Origin: Burkholderia sp. 8Y
GTDB taxonomy: Bacteria > Pseudomonadota > Gammaproteobacteria > Burkholderiales > Burkholderiaceae
Assembly (NCBI RefSeq): GCF_902506145.1
Contig: NZ_LR733520.1
Span: forward strand, 2,153,476-2,217,475
Direction: 5' to 3'
Length of the DNA: 64,000 nt
A model generated the notes under the pieces. The model made no database searches and had not been told where the DNA came from. It was given only the letters and a program-made list of their open reading frames with translations. This document shows, piece by piece, positions 1 to 9,512 of this stretch. Position numbers and translations under genes: made by a program. The stretch's first letter is position 1, and the number at the start of each line of letters is the position of its first letter.

Positions 1-853
1 GAATGGCTATCGGGCATGGAAGCGCGGCGGTACGCCTGGGCGCAGGCGCCTCACTGATGCCCAACTGCTCGCCTTGATTCGGTCTATCCACGCCGAGGTC
101 AAGGGCGCTTATGGCTCGCCACGGATGACCGAAGAGATTCGCGCGCGTGTTTTTCCGGCTAGCAAGGAGCGGGTAGAGCGACTCATGCGCGACAATGGCA
201 TCCGGGCCCGTCACAAGCGCCGTTATCGCGTTACGACGGACTCGAAACACAAGCTGCCGGTCGCTGAGAATCTGCTGGCACGCAACTTCACGCCGACAGC
301 GCCGAATCAGGTCTTTACGTCGGATATCACGTACATCTGGACCGATGAGGGATGGCTGTATCTTGCAATCGTGCTGGACCTGTTCAACCGGGAGGTCGTC
401 GGTTGGTCGATTAAGCCGCGCATGACAGCTGACATCGTGACCGACGCGCTGACGATGGCATGGTTCCGACGACGGCCCGAGCCCGGCGCGCTGCATCACT
501 CGGACAGGGGCAGTCAATATGCCAGCGACGACTTCCAGCGCAAGCTGGCGCAATATGGCATGCGCTGCTCGATGAGCCGCAAGGGAAATTGTTGGGACAA
601 TGCCCCGACGGAGAGCTTCTTCAACAGCCTGAAGAACGAACGGGTGCATGCTACGCGATACCGCACCCATCAGGAAGCGATGGCGGACCTGTTCGAATAC
701 ATTGAAGTGTTTTATAACCGCAGTCGTCGTCATTCGTCGCTCGACTTCGTATCACCGGTTCAGTTCCTGCAAGACTGGATGAAGGCTCAGCAGACCAAGG
801 ACGCGGCCGCATAACCAGAGGCCTCTGGAAGGCGAAAAACCGAGGGAACCTCA
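1..853 (+). mobile_element. IS3-family insertion sequence, right part (left end outside window)
   Basis: The element is recognised from its OrfB transposase, which fills almost all of it. The right end is placed at about 853 because the bases just before it (CCGAGGGAACCTCA) finish in CA, as IS3-family ends do. The reading frame of the neighbouring DUF2142 gene also becomes meaningful exactly beyond that point. The left end, OrfA and the target duplication are not in the window, so the exact border is an inference. Confidence 0.7.
2..814 (+). CDS. IS3-family transposase OrfB (partial, N-terminus outside window)
   Basis: This is the DDE integrase-type transposase of an IS3-family element, which catalyses strand transfer during transposition. 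The frame is open to the window edge, so the true start, normally reached by -1 frameshifting from OrfA, lies upstream. An HTH_21-like segment (VKGAYGSPRM) comes first, followed by the rve core. The first Asp is in SDITYIWT, the second in HHSDRGSQYAS and the Glu in PTESFFNSLKNE, so the catalytic triad is complete. The C-terminus (YIEVFYNRSRRHSSLDFVSP) is typical and undamaged. The copy looks capable of activity if its missing left part is intact. The insertion broke the DUF2142 gene on its right. Confidence 0.93.
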   Translation, partial: NGYRAWKRGGTPGRRRLTDAQLLALIRSIHAEVKGAYGSPRMTEEIRARVFPASKERVERLMRDNGIRARHKRRYRVTTDSKHKLPVAENLLARNFTPTAPNQVFTSDITYIWTDEGWLYLAIVLDLFNREVVGWSIKPRMTADIVTDALTMAWFRRRPEPGALHHSDRGSQYASDDFQRKLAQYGMRCSMSRKGNCWDNAPTESFFNSLKNERVHATRYRTHQEAMADLFEYIEVFYNRSRRHSSLDFVSPVQFLQDWMKAQQTKDAAA

Positions 854-2047
854 GAGCGCCATCAAGGTCCAGCCAACTGGCGGCTAACGCAATGCAGAGC
901 ATTCCGAATGCAACGACGTAATAACCACGGTGAAAGTAGGTGTCCAGCCAACCGAGCGCGCCGACGAAGCTCTGGAAGTAGAACGCTCCGTTGAGCTTCA
1001 AGGTCGTGGCGGCGATTGCAAGCACTTTGCCCGGATGCTGAAAAAGGTAGAGCAGTTGCCTCGATACCGAATGAGAAGGCCCGAAGTCGGACCACGCGTG
1101 GTATCCGAAGGCAAACACTACCAGGGCCGACAAGGCGACCGTCATCGCCATAAAGATGAGGCGGCGACCCCACTCATACTTACCCGATCGATCGGACATG
1201 TTCAGTCCCGGATACAGCAGCATGACAAGCAGACCTGCAAGAGGCGGCCGCGCCGATATACAGATCACAAGCGCCGCTACAACGAGCGCAGCGTACTTGC
1301 CGGCGAATGGGCGCTGTTCATAACTCAGTCTGTCCATAGCAGCTATGCTGAGGAAACAAAGAGGCAGCACAGTGACCTCCTGGCTCACGTCATCATCGTG
1401 GTCGGCAACAAGCCGGTCGCGAAAATCAGAATAGAAGTGCGGCGCGAAATGGCGACAGCCAGAGCCGTCAATGCGATGCTGAATACGAGCCCCGCCGCAC
1501 AGGCGAGCGCATATGTGGTGTGGATGCGCATGCCGGCAACGCGCCCCGCGGCGATGGCCAGAACCTGCGGCACGTAGGCGAACGCGGGATAGATCGCGGT
1601 ATTCGGAAAGCTGACTCTTTCCATGCGCCCGGACCAGACAAGGTCGTCGGTGGCCGTTCGTAGAGCGCTCGTCGCTTTTGCCTCCATGTGAAACGGAATC
1701 AACGAATACGCGTTCGCAAAAGCAATCGCCGAAGCGTCAACGTCCCCGCCTGACGTGTCGTCGTATCTCTGGCCGAGCCAATGACCGTCTGCGATCTGCG
1801 CGGAGCGAAAGAAATGCGCGAGCGCATCAGGCGTCTGAAACGGTGGAGTAGCCAGCAGAAGAAAGAGTCCGGATGCCAGCGAATAGACCAGCAATAGCGC
1901 GCAAAGCTTCACCGGAAGTGGTAGGCGCGATCTGGCGAAACGTTGAAGCGGATTCCGTCGGCATGAGAGTTGTGTTTGATTGAGATTCGGGATCCGCAGC
2001 GGCTTCTCGTCCGCGGATGCCGGCCGAGGTAGGCCGGTGGCCGGCAT
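854..2047 (-). pseudogene. DUF2142-family polytopic membrane protein, frameshifted and truncated by IS3
   Basis: Two minus-strand frames make one DUF2142-type membrane protein. The N-terminal part (2047 down to 1385) has a first membrane segment near LCALLLVYSLASGLFLLL, the PFQTPDALAHFFR motif and helices up to LIFATGLLPTTMMT. There it hits a TGA that overlaps a GTG in the next frame (GTGA). The second frame (1388 downward) continues the protein with SQEVTVLPLCFLSIAA, and later LGWLDTYF, which is characteristic of the family. At about 854 it runs into the IS3 element, after which the frame only reads IS antisense. One frameshift plus loss of the C-terminal helix or helices makes function unlikely. 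Proteins of this family occur in glycan loci, but their activity is not established. The 176 bases between 2047 and the next gene hold no feature I can name. Confidence 0.75.
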
Positions 2048-2223
2048 TCAAGCGCGCCACTGGCCCTCGTCGGCGGTCCCTGTCGAGCGTAACGCAGTCC
2101 GTGGCCGAGCCGTAGCCAGCCGCGGGCGGAGGAACTCGTCGTCGAGCGACCGACCACAACGACTACAATACGCACGCCGGCGCCACCATCGTTCGCCAGC
2201 CGCAGCCTTGTACTCAACGTCGG

Positions 2224-3183
2224 GTGTCTATGCTTCAATTAACAAAACCGCTTCGAACCGCTGTCGTCATTCCTTGCTACAACGAGGCCGCTGCGATTGC
2301 GTCCGTCGTGAGAGACTTTCAAACAAGTCTGCCGTTCGCGGACATTGTCGTGTTCGACAACAACTCGAGCGATAACACCGCCGTCGTCGCACGGAATGCC
2401 GGCGCAAGCGTCATATCCGTCTCGCTGCAGGGAAAAGGCAACGTCGTGCGCAGGATGTTCGCAGACGTCGATGCGGACATTTACGTCATGGTAGACGGCG
2501 ACGCAACCTACGACGCCTCGGCGGCACCCGCGCTGATCGAGATGCTTCTTCGTAACCGCCTCGACATGGTGGTCGGCTCTCGCCTATCCGACGAGCAAAC
2601 CGCCTATCGCCTCGGACATCGTTTTGGAAACGTATTGCTGACGCAGTGCGCGGCTGCCATCTTCGGCCGGACATTCAAGGACATGTTGTCGGGCTACCGC
2701 GTCTTCTCGCGGCGGTTTGCGAGGACCTTTCCGGCCCACTCCGCCGGCTTCGAGATCGAAACCGAATTGACGGTTCATGCCTTGGGATTGCGCATGCCGG
2801 TGGCCGAGATTGTAACGAACTACAAGTCGCGCCCCGAAGGTTCGACGAGCAAGCTCAATACCTTCCGCGACGGGCTTCGGATCCTGCTCATGATCGGCAG
2901 GTTGTTCAAATCCGAGAAGCCACTGGCTTTTTTCACGGCCGGCTTCCTCCTCTGCACGCTGATGTCGGTCGGCTTCGCGATTCCGGTGTTCGAAACCTTC
3001 GTCAAGACGGGACTCGTGCCGAGAATACCGACCGTCATCCTTAGCAGCGGACTCATGCTGCTGGGCGCCATCCTGCTTATCTGCGGCATAGTGCTCGATA
3101 CCGTCACGCGGGGCCGCAATGAGATGAAGCACCTCGCTTACCTCTCGCTCCCCCCACTTCCGAGCGAACGCGACGATGACTGA
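2224..3183 (+). CDS. GT2 glycosyltransferase, polyprenyl-phosphate sugar transferase type with two C-terminal TM segments
   Basis: This is a DPM1-like glycosyltransferase family 2 enzyme, expected to load a sugar from a nucleotide sugar onto undecaprenyl phosphate at the cytoplasmic face. The GT-A core occupies roughly residues 12-180 (VVIPCYNEAAA, then the DXD-like VDGDATYD and later MLSGYRVFSRRF). Two hydrophobic helices follow at about 232-258 and 268-292. The frame starts at GTG 2224, with an ATG two codons later at 2230; neither has a clear Shine-Dalgarno sequence. The stop overlaps the GtrA gene by 8 bases, so the pair is translationally coupled. A lipid-linked-sugar synthase followed by a GtrA flippase and a membrane protein is the layout of three-gene glycan side-branch cassettes. 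The specific sugar cannot be read from the sequence. Confidence 0.88.
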   Translation: MSMLQLTKPLRTAVVIPCYNEAAAIASVVRDFQTSLPFADIVVFDNNSSDNTAVVARNAGASVISVSLQGKGNVVRRMFADVDADIYVMVDGDATYDASAAPALIEMLLRNRLDMVVGSRLSDEQTAYRLGHRFGNVLLTQCAAAIFGRTFKDMLSGYRVFSRRFARTFPAHSAGFEIETELTVHALGLRMPVAEIVTNYKSRPEGSTSKLNTFRDGLRILLMIGRLFKSEKPLAFFTAGFLLCTLMSVGFAIPVFETFVKTGLVPRIPTVILSSGLMLLGAILLICGIVLDTVTRGRNEMKHLAYLSLPPLPSERDDD

Positions 3184-3568
3184 TTGGCAGTCCCAGTTCA
3201 TTCGCTTCGGGGTAGCGGGAGCCATTGGCTTTCTGGTCGATGCTGGCGTCCTGTATGCCGCGTTGTGGCTCGGCGCGGGTCCTCACATCGGGCGCGTCAT
3301 CTCGTTCTTTTGCGCTGCTATCGTCACCTGGCGCATCAATCGGCGCTTCACCTTCACGACCGACACAGGACGCTCGGCCTGGCGCGAATGGATCGAATAT
3401 CTGATCGCGATGTCGGCGGGCGGCGTGGTCAACTACCTCGCGTACGCGGTCGCCCTGAGCCTTGTGCATGACGGCGCTTACCGCCCGGCAGCGGCCGTGG
3501 CCATCGGCTCGCTTGCAGGCATGTGCGTGAATTTCACGGCAGCCAAGTTCTGGGCGTTCAGACACTGA
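3176..3568 (+). CDS. GtrA-like flippase-family protein
   Basis: This 130-residue protein has four predicted membrane helices and the GtrA signature: FIRFGVAGAIGFLVDAGVLY at the N-terminus, and an Arg-rich turn followed by FTF (WRINRRFTF) between helices 2 and 3. GtrA proteins are thought to flip undecaprenyl-phosphate-linked sugars made by a partner GT2. The ATG lies inside the end of the upstream GT2 gene (8-base overlap), and the following membrane protein starts 20 bases downstream, so the three genes probably form one transcript. The family call is firm; the sugar is unknown. Confidence 0.88.
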   Translation: MTDWQSQFIRFGVAGAIGFLVDAGVLYAALWLGAGPHIGRVISFFCAAIVTWRINRRFTFTTDTGRSAWREWIEYLIAMSAGGVVNYLAYAVALSLVHDGAYRPAAAVAIGSLAGMCVNFTAAKFWAFRH

Positions 3569-3588
3569 AGAGAAATACACACATTCCA

Positions 3589-5301
3589 ATGAATACGACG
3601 ACGGCGAGCGGTCGAACGCGTGCGTTTCGGCGCATCGACATGAACAGTCCGCGCTCGCTCATGCGCGCGTCCTGGATCGTTCCGCTGGTGTTCGGCCTGT
3701 TCTCGCTGGCTCACGGCGCAGACGCCAATTGGGACTTGCGCAACTATCATCTGTACAACGCTTTTGCGTTCCTTCATGGAAGGCTGTCGATCGACCTGGC
3801 TCCTGCCGGCATGCAGAGCTATTTCAACCCGCTGCTGGACGTGCCTTATTACCTCATGACGATGCATCTGCCCGCGATGCTGGTCGGCTTCATCATGGGC
3901 GTTCTGCACGGTCTGAACTTCGTGTTGCTGCTCGGAATCTGCCGCCTCACGCTCGATGATCTGCCCGAGACTGCCAGGTATCGGACGCCTTTCTGGCTTG
4001 CTATCGCAGGGTGTCTAACGGCCAACTTCCTGTCTGGGATCGGCAACAGCATGGGCGACGATACGACATCGCTTTTCAGCCTCGGCGCGCTGCTCTTGCT
4101 GCTGAAGGTGTGGCCGCGACTGCCGCGAGCCAGCGGCCGTGTCATCGCGACGGTGGCCGTTGCAGGGATCATCTCGGGGGCTGGCGCCGGGCTCAAGCTG
4201 ACGACGTCCGTGTTCTCTGTCGCGCTGTGCGCCGCAATTCTTGTCGCTCCGGTGTCGTTGTCAAAGCGCATGCTGACCGCGTTTTTGTTCGGCGTGGGCG
4301 TCCTGGCCGGGCTCGCCCTCACGGGCGGCTTCTGGTTCGCGGAACTTTGGCATCGGTACGGCAATCCGCTCTATCCGCAGTTCAGCTCCGTTTTTCCGAG
4401 TCCGCTGACCTCATCGGTGGCGATCGTGGACACCATCTGGTTTCCGAAGAACGTGTGGGAATCCCTTGTGTGGCCCTTCATCTTATCGTTGGACCCGCGC
4501 CGCGTCGGGCAAGCTCGTTTGCATCAGGTGATATGGGCTTTGGCCTACGCTTGCTTCTGGTGGTGGGCAGGCGCGCACGTTGTCCGCCGATTCCGACGCA
4601 AAGAAATTCCGCCGCTGCCGGCCCGTGGCCAATACGTCATTGCCTACGTCGCAGTGGGCTACGTCGTCTGGATGAAAGTTTTCAGCATCCAGCGATACCT
4701 CGTCTCAATAGAGCTCTGCTTGCCGCTGATGATGTATCTCATGCTTCGCCAGACGAGGACCTACGAACGAGCGAACACGCTCGCCAAGAGAACCTTCATT
4801 GCCTGCTCCGTTCTAGTGCTCGCCGGCGGCGCGCATTCGTGGGGGCATGAGCGGTGGGCTGCCAGGATGTTCTCTATCGACCTGCCCTCCCTTACTGCTG
4901 CCGAGAAGACGACGGTCATCCTGACCGCAGGCGACCCGCCGCTGGGCTGGCTTGTACCGCTCTTTCCCGGATGGGTCGCCTTTGCCACGATTCGATCTGC
5001 TTTTCCACAAGCTCGCCCTGCCTACGACGAACGAATTCACGCTATGGCGCGTTCTCGCGGCGGACCGGTATATGCCATGATTCCCGGCTACCTCGACAAG
5101 CGCCAGTACGACGCTGCGCGGAACGCGCGAGAGATCGCCGACTCACGCATTGCGCTCGCACACTATGGTTTCTCGCTTGACGTCGCTTCTTGCAATTTAT
5201 ACAACGCGCGGATTGGGGCGGGTGTGTATCCGTATCAATGGTGTCGGGTCGCAGACGCGACGCTAGTCGACGCGCGTTCGAAGGAGCAACAGAAACGTTA
5301 G
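3589..5301 (+). CDS. Multi-pass membrane protein, GT-C-like, unknown function
   Basis: This 570-residue protein has about ten hydrophobic segments and a conserved-looking N-terminal luminal motif after the first helix, ANWDLRNYHLYNAFAFLHGR. The layout (a first helix, an acidic loop containing D/N-W-D, many helices, a soluble C-terminal tail) resembles GT-C glycosyltransferases that use lipid-linked sugars. Its position directly behind a GT2 and a GtrA gene supports the role of transferring the flipped sugar to the glycan; that role is an inference. ATG 3589 is preferred over an earlier in-frame start at 3523 because the latter overlaps gtrA and an AGAG stretch lies about 15 bases before 3589. 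I do not recognise a named family with certainty. Confidence 0.72.
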   Translation: MNTTTASGRTRAFRRIDMNSPRSLMRASWIVPLVFGLFSLAHGADANWDLRNYHLYNAFAFLHGRLSIDLAPAGMQSYFNPLLDVPYYLMTMHLPAMLVGFIMGVLHGLNFVLLLGICRLTLDDLPETARYRTPFWLAIAGCLTANFLSGIGNSMGDDTTSLFSLGALLLLLKVWPRLPRASGRVIATVAVAGIISGAGAGLKLTTSVFSVALCAAILVAPVSLSKRMLTAFLFGVGVLAGLALTGGFWFAELWHRYGNPLYPQFSSVFPSPLTSSVAIVDTIWFPKNVWESLVWPFILSLDPRRVGQARLHQVIWALAYACFWWWAGAHVVRRFRRKEIPPLPARGQYVIAYVAVGYVVWMKVFSIQRYLVSIELCLPLMMYLMLRQTRTYERANTLAKRTFIACSVLVLAGGAHSWGHERWAARMFSIDLPSLTAAEKTTVILTAGDPPLGWLVPLFPGWVAFATIRSAFPQARPAYDERIHAMARSRGGPVYAMIPGYLDKRQYDAARNAREIADSRIALAHYGFSLDVASCNLYNARIGAGVYPYQWCRVADATLVDARSKEQQKR

Positions 5302-5325
5302 GTCGCTAAACGACAGGTTCCGTAT

Positions 5326-5782
5326 TGACGGAAGGACCGTAAGCCGTTGGCCACCGCGCTGAAGCCAATTTATCGGGCCGCCAGTGCCGGAGCCGCTGCA
5401 GCAGCCCTTCAGGCATTCGCTCAAAGCGAATGGGCAGGGAATTCCCAACGGTTGCGGCGATGTGGATACCCCAATGGACCGAGTCATTCCATTCTTCGCG
5501 TACCCGCCGGAGGTGCGAAGAATCATATACACAACCAACGCTACGAGAGCATGCACATGAAGTTGCGCAGATCATCAAGAATCGCGGGCACTATCTCAGC
5601 GACGAAGCTTCCAGTAAGTTCCTGCATTTAGGCTTGCGCAACATAAAAAGGGCTGGGCGATGCCGCCTATCATTTGGCGGCAGGCAGTCAATCAGTTCGC
5701 CATTCTGTTCGGCGAGCGATTCACCGCCGCCATCAGCTGAGATTTTCCAACCGGCCTCAGCAAACAGATTTCTGACACCTCC
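5326..5782 (+). pseudogene. Degenerate IS256-family transposase C-terminus plus right-end remnant
   Basis: No single frame is open, but pieces in three frames line up in order with the C-terminal third of IS256/mutator transposases. From 5329 the frame gives RKDRKPLATALKPIYRAA and ALQAFAQSEW. After a shift comes FPTVAAMW, then RVIPFFAYPPEVRRIIYTTN, then SMHMKLR and IIKNRGHYLSDEASSKFLHL. A last shift gives WAMPPIIWRQAVNQFAILFG and ERFTAAIS with a stop at 5740. Downstream, GATTTTCCAACCGG and CAGATTTCTGACACCTCC look like the element's right terminal repeat with small insertions. The 5' two thirds of the element are gone. It is an old, dead fossil inserted between two membrane-protein genes. The next 146 bases up to 5928 contain no recognisable feature and presumably hold the promoter of the YfhO gene. 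Confidence 0.82.
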
Positions 5783-5928
5783 AGATGTCCGTAATAAAGA
5801 GAGCGCCCCACGATTTCACGAAGGACCGAAGCTTCTCGTGCAGAGCGAGTCGCCGCACACTCCGTTGGCCGTCACGACGGAGGAAGGTCGATGTTACGAT
5901 CGGGCGTCCTCGACATTCTCGATAAGTC

Positions 5929-8211
5929 ATGCAACTTGTCTCCAGCCCGGCTTCGGCCAGACTACACGATGCCAAATGGCGATGCCTGGCCATGCTGATC
6001 CTGGCACCACTCGTCGTCAAGTTGCCCGCGCTGATCGGTGCGCTCGTTGCGGATCCGACGCTCTTGTACGCCCAATTACAGAGCTATCTGCATCCCGGAC
6101 CGATTAGAGGTTATCCGCCTTATCCGACGATCGACCCAAACATCGGCTACACGAGCCATGCACTCGGCCGGCGCGCGGCACTGGACCTGCTGAGCGGTGA
6201 TCTGCCCTGGTGGAATCACTTTGAAGGCGTGGGTGCGCCGCTCGCAGGCGAGATGCAGTCAGCGGCGTTTTTTCCATTGACATGGCTGATGGTTCTGCAC
6301 GACGGGCAGTTGTATCTCCACCTGATTCTGCAAATCATCGCCGGCGTGTCCACCTGGGCACTCCTGCGCCGGCTGACTTTGCCGACAATCGCTGCGCTGG
6401 CGGGATCGCTCGCGTTCGAATTCAACGGCAGTTTCGCATGGCTCGCCAATGCCGCAATCAACCCCATCCCGTTCCTTCCACTCACGCTGCTCGGTATCGA
6501 GACGCTGCACGATCGCGCGGCCACCCGAACCGGCGGCGGCTGGGCGTCGATCACGATCGGCCTTGCGGCCTCGCTCTACGCAGGATTTCCGGAGGTCGCC
6601 TATCTCGACGGACTGCTCGTGCTCGCCTGGACGCTGGTCCGCACCGCCTCGCTGCCGAGGAATGTACGGTTTCATTTCCTGCTGGGCGTCTGCCTTGCAG
6701 GAACCATCGCTCTTTGCATAGCGGCGCCAATCCTCGTCGCGTTCTTCGATTACCTGCCGCTCGCGCACACCGGGAGCCACGATGCCGGCGACGGTTTCGC
6801 ATCGTCGAACATCGGCTGCGAGTTCCTGCTTGCTCTGCTGTCGCCTTATGCCTTCGGCGGAATCTTTCAGGACAAGTCTTTTGCGGCCTTCTGGGGCGTA
6901 GTCGGTGGGTACGCCGGCTGCACCCTTGTCGCATTGGCACTTTGCGGCGTCTCTGGCAGCACGCACCGCGGATTGCGTATCGCGCTGGCATTATGGGTCG
7001 CAGTTAGTCTCGGCATGAGTTATGGCTTTCCGGGCATGAGCGCCCTCGTCCATATCATTCCGGGGCTGAAGCTCGCCGCATATTTCCGGTATCTGCCGCC
7101 GTCCTGGGAGTTCTGCCTCTGCGTTCTCGCTGCATTCGGCCTCGCACATCTGCAGACCGAGACACACGTTGCGCGGTTCAAAGGCGCGACCGTCGCCATC
7201 GTGCTCATGTGCGGCTTGACGTTCTGGATGATGATCCGCGCGAACCTTCTTCCCCAAGGACGCTTCGCACAGATTGCATGGCTCGTGACTGCCATCGTGC
7301 TGCTGGCAAATGCGGCGTTCGCATGGGGCACGCGCTCGGCACGCGTGCGCTCGCGTGCGCTTGCGTCGTTGCTCGTCGCCGAAGCCGTGATCTATCTGCT
7401 CGTGCCCGTGCTCAGCCTTCCGTCGCGCGGCACCGTGGAACTCGGCGGCGTCCGTTTCCTTCAGGCTAACCTCGGGCAGCATCGCTTCACGACGCTCGGA
7501 CCGGTGCAGCCCAACTACGGCTCGTATTTCGGCATAGCGGAAGTGAATCACAACGACCTGCCTGTTCCGAAAGCCTGGACCGATTACATCGTCAAGCATC
7601 TGGATCCCAATGCCTCACCAATTCTTTTCACCGGCGTCTCGCGCGCCGATCCGGCTGGACCGAGCGCAGTCGAAAGTCTGCTGACACATCTCGAAGGCTA
7701 TCGACGAATCGGGACGCGTTACGTCGTCGCGCCCGCCAACGCGCTCGGGTCGCCGTCCTTCGCACCGTTGCAAGCCTATCTGCAGTCTCCCACCGGACCC
7801 CGGCTCAGCCTGGTCTACAGCGACAAAGGCATGCAGTTCCTGGAGATTGCCGACCCGGCGCCCTATCTGAGCGCAGCGGGATGCTCGCTCGTCGTCGAGA
7901 GCCGTGATGCACTGGAAGCCGACTGTAGCGCGTCATCGAAGCTGATCCGCCTCGAACTCTTCATGCCGGGCTGGCAAGCATGGATCAATGGAAGCGCCCA
8001 GAAAGTCGGTCCGACCGGCGAAATCTTTCAGGAAGTCGCACTGCCGAAAGGGCGATCCACGATCCGCTTCGCTTTCTCGCCGCCCTTCATCGGATGGGCA
8101 TATGCGTTGTTTGGCGCAGGCTGGGCCGTTTTGATCATCGCTCTGATACCGATACGACGATCGATGACGCGGAAAACTGCAGACGCGAACGCGCGTGTGG
8201 AACGCGCGTGA
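5929..8211 (+). CDS. YfhO-family membrane protein
   Basis: This 760-residue polytopic membrane protein has roughly twelve hydrophobic helices. A periplasmic loop after helix 1 contains YPPYPTIDPNIGYTSHALGR and the downstream WWNHFEGVGAPLAGEMQSA stretch, which match YfhO-type proteins. A soluble beta-rich domain occupies about residues 500-720 (FMPGWQAWINGS near its end), and a terminal helix pair closes the protein. YfhO relatives in Gram-positive bacteria add sugar branches to surface polymers from lipid-linked donors, so a GT-C-like role in this glycan locus is plausible but not shown. It stands alone, convergent with the acyltransferase gene; the 104 bases between them show no strong terminator. 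The ATG has no evident Shine-Dalgarno sequence. Confidence 0.78.
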   Translation: MQLVSSPASARLHDAKWRCLAMLILAPLVVKLPALIGALVADPTLLYAQLQSYLHPGPIRGYPPYPTIDPNIGYTSHALGRRAALDLLSGDLPWWNHFEGVGAPLAGEMQSAAFFPLTWLMVLHDGQLYLHLILQIIAGVSTWALLRRLTLPTIAALAGSLAFEFNGSFAWLANAAINPIPFLPLTLLGIETLHDRAATRTGGGWASITIGLAASLYAGFPEVAYLDGLLVLAWTLVRTASLPRNVRFHFLLGVCLAGTIALCIAAPILVAFFDYLPLAHTGSHDAGDGFASSNIGCEFLLALLSPYAFGGIFQDKSFAAFWGVVGGYAGCTLVALALCGVSGSTHRGLRIALALWVAVSLGMSYGFPGMSALVHIIPGLKLAAYFRYLPPSWEFCLCVLAAFGLAHLQTETHVARFKGATVAIVLMCGLTFWMMIRANLLPQGRFAQIAWLVTAIVLLANAAFAWGTRSARVRSRALASLLVAEAVIYLLVPVLSLPSRGTVELGGVRFLQANLGQHRFTTLGPVQPNYGSYFGIAEVNHNDLPVPKAWTDYIVKHLDPNASPILFTGVSRADPAGPSAVESLLTHLEGYRRIGTRYVVAPANALGSPSFAPLQAYLQSPTGPRLSLVYSDKGMQFLEIADPAPYLSAAGCSLVVESRDALEADCSASSKLIRLELFMPGWQAWINGSAQKVGPTGEIFQEVALPKGRSTIRFAFSPPFIGWAYALFGAGWAVLIIALIPIRRSMTRKTADANARVERA

Positions 8212-8315
8212 CTGCTTATAGAACAAGACGCGGGGTTGCGAGGAACTTGATTTCCTGATCGAGCGCGTTCACCCATGCAACGCGGCGTGAATACGTGGCC
8301 GGACTTCTGCCCTCG

Positions 8316-9512
8316 TCACCTGGAGACAAGCGTTGAAGAAGACTCGGCGAGCGGCCGCCGGCGCCGCCCCAGCGAGTGACCCATGGCGATGAACGGACGC
8401 TCGATCAGGGCATAAGTACAAGCCGCGAAAACGCACAGCACGACAGCGCTAAACAACAGGGCAAGCCAATAATGCACAGAGCTTGAAACCGCCCATTGCT
8501 TGAACGGCTCGTGCCAGAACAGCAGGGTCATCGGCAAGCCCTGCAGCAGGTAGATTCCGTAGCTGATGTGCCCGAGACGTTCAGCCGAACGCAGCCGGAA
8601 CAGCCCGAACAAGGACGCGCCGTTGCAGATGCACAAAAACGCGATGCCGATGAGCGCGATCTCGACGATACCGGCGTGCGTCTCTGCAAAGCTAAACAGA
8701 ATGATCATTGCGGCGAGCGCAACGAGCGACAGCGACCAGTCCGGCATGCGAAGCCGAATGCCCTCATGCAAAAGAGACGCAGTGGTTATGCCGCAAAAGA
8801 ACGCGGCCGGCAGACACGCGAGTTCGCTTCGCATCGTCAACATCAGAGAGAACGATGCCGCTGTTCCCACGAGGGCAAACGCAATATGCATGCGCGCCCG
8901 GACGAACAGGGACAGCACGATCAGTGAGAAATAAAACCACCATTCGTACTTGATGCTCCAGGTCACGCCCATCAGGATGAATACGGTCCACGGAAAAGCG
9001 TTGATCGGCGACATTTCGTCGCTCAGACCGAAAGCCAGCCATCGTGCCGATTTGTCGAGAAGCGAGGCCAATGGCTCGTGCAATTCCCAGCCAGTGCGCC
9101 AGAACACTATCGCGATCATTAAAAGCACCGCGAAGACATACAACGGTGCGATGCGAAAAAAACGGCCCACATAAAGGCTGCGCCAGTCCGGTCGGCCCCG
9201 CGTTTTGAGCAACCGACCCCAAAACAGAAATGCCGTGATCATGAAAAAGAACATGACCGCCACCCCGCCAAGCGGGCGATAGAACAATTTCTCCGGTGCA
9301 GCCCACTTTCCGTCGACGACATAGCTGTAGTTGATGATGCCGTGATACAGCATGACCGACAGCGCCAGGAACCCGCGCAGACCGTCGATAGTCGCTACAC
9401 GGCGCCCCGCTGTTTCAGTCGCGTCGACGAATTTGAAGATCGGCAATGAAAAGAACAGGCACAACGCGGCAAGAACCAGGAAATAAGGCAGGAGACTATA
9501 TAAGGACATCAT
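8316..9512 (-). CDS. Acyltransferase family 3 membrane protein (OafA/ExoZ type)
   Basis: This 398-residue integral membrane acyltransferase has about ten helices. The family signature sits near the N-terminus (TIDGLRGFLALSVMLYHG, with the conserved Arg and His), and RFFRIAPLYVFAVLL follows in the middle part. Such enzymes O-acetylate or O-acylate cell-surface sugars, and this one lies inside a glycan locus between the YfhO-like gene and the cysC-sulfotransferase pair. The start at 9512 (ATGATG) is preferred over an in-frame TTG at 9533 that would add seven basic residues. Unusually, one extra hydrophobic helix precedes the signature. The upstream 200 bases are a divergent promoter region shared with cysC. 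Confidence 0.88.
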   Translation of the reverse strand: MMSLYSLLPYFLVLAALCLFFSLPIFKFVDATETAGRRVATIDGLRGFLALSVMLYHGIINYSYVVDGKWAAPEKLFYRPLGGVAVMFFFMITAFLFWGRLLKTRGRPDWRSLYVGRFFRIAPLYVFAVLLMIAIVFWRTGWELHEPLASLLDKSARWLAFGLSDEMSPINAFPWTVFILMGVTWSIKYEWWFYFSLIVLSLFVRARMHIAFALVGTAASFSLMLTMRSELACLPAAFFCGITTASLLHEGIRLRMPDWSLSLVALAAMIILFSFAETHAGIVEIALIGIAFLCICNGASLFGLFRLRSAERLGHISYGIYLLQGLPMTLLFWHEPFKQWAVSSSVHYWLALLFSAVVLCVFAACTYALIERPFIAMGHSLGRRRRPLAESSSTLVSR

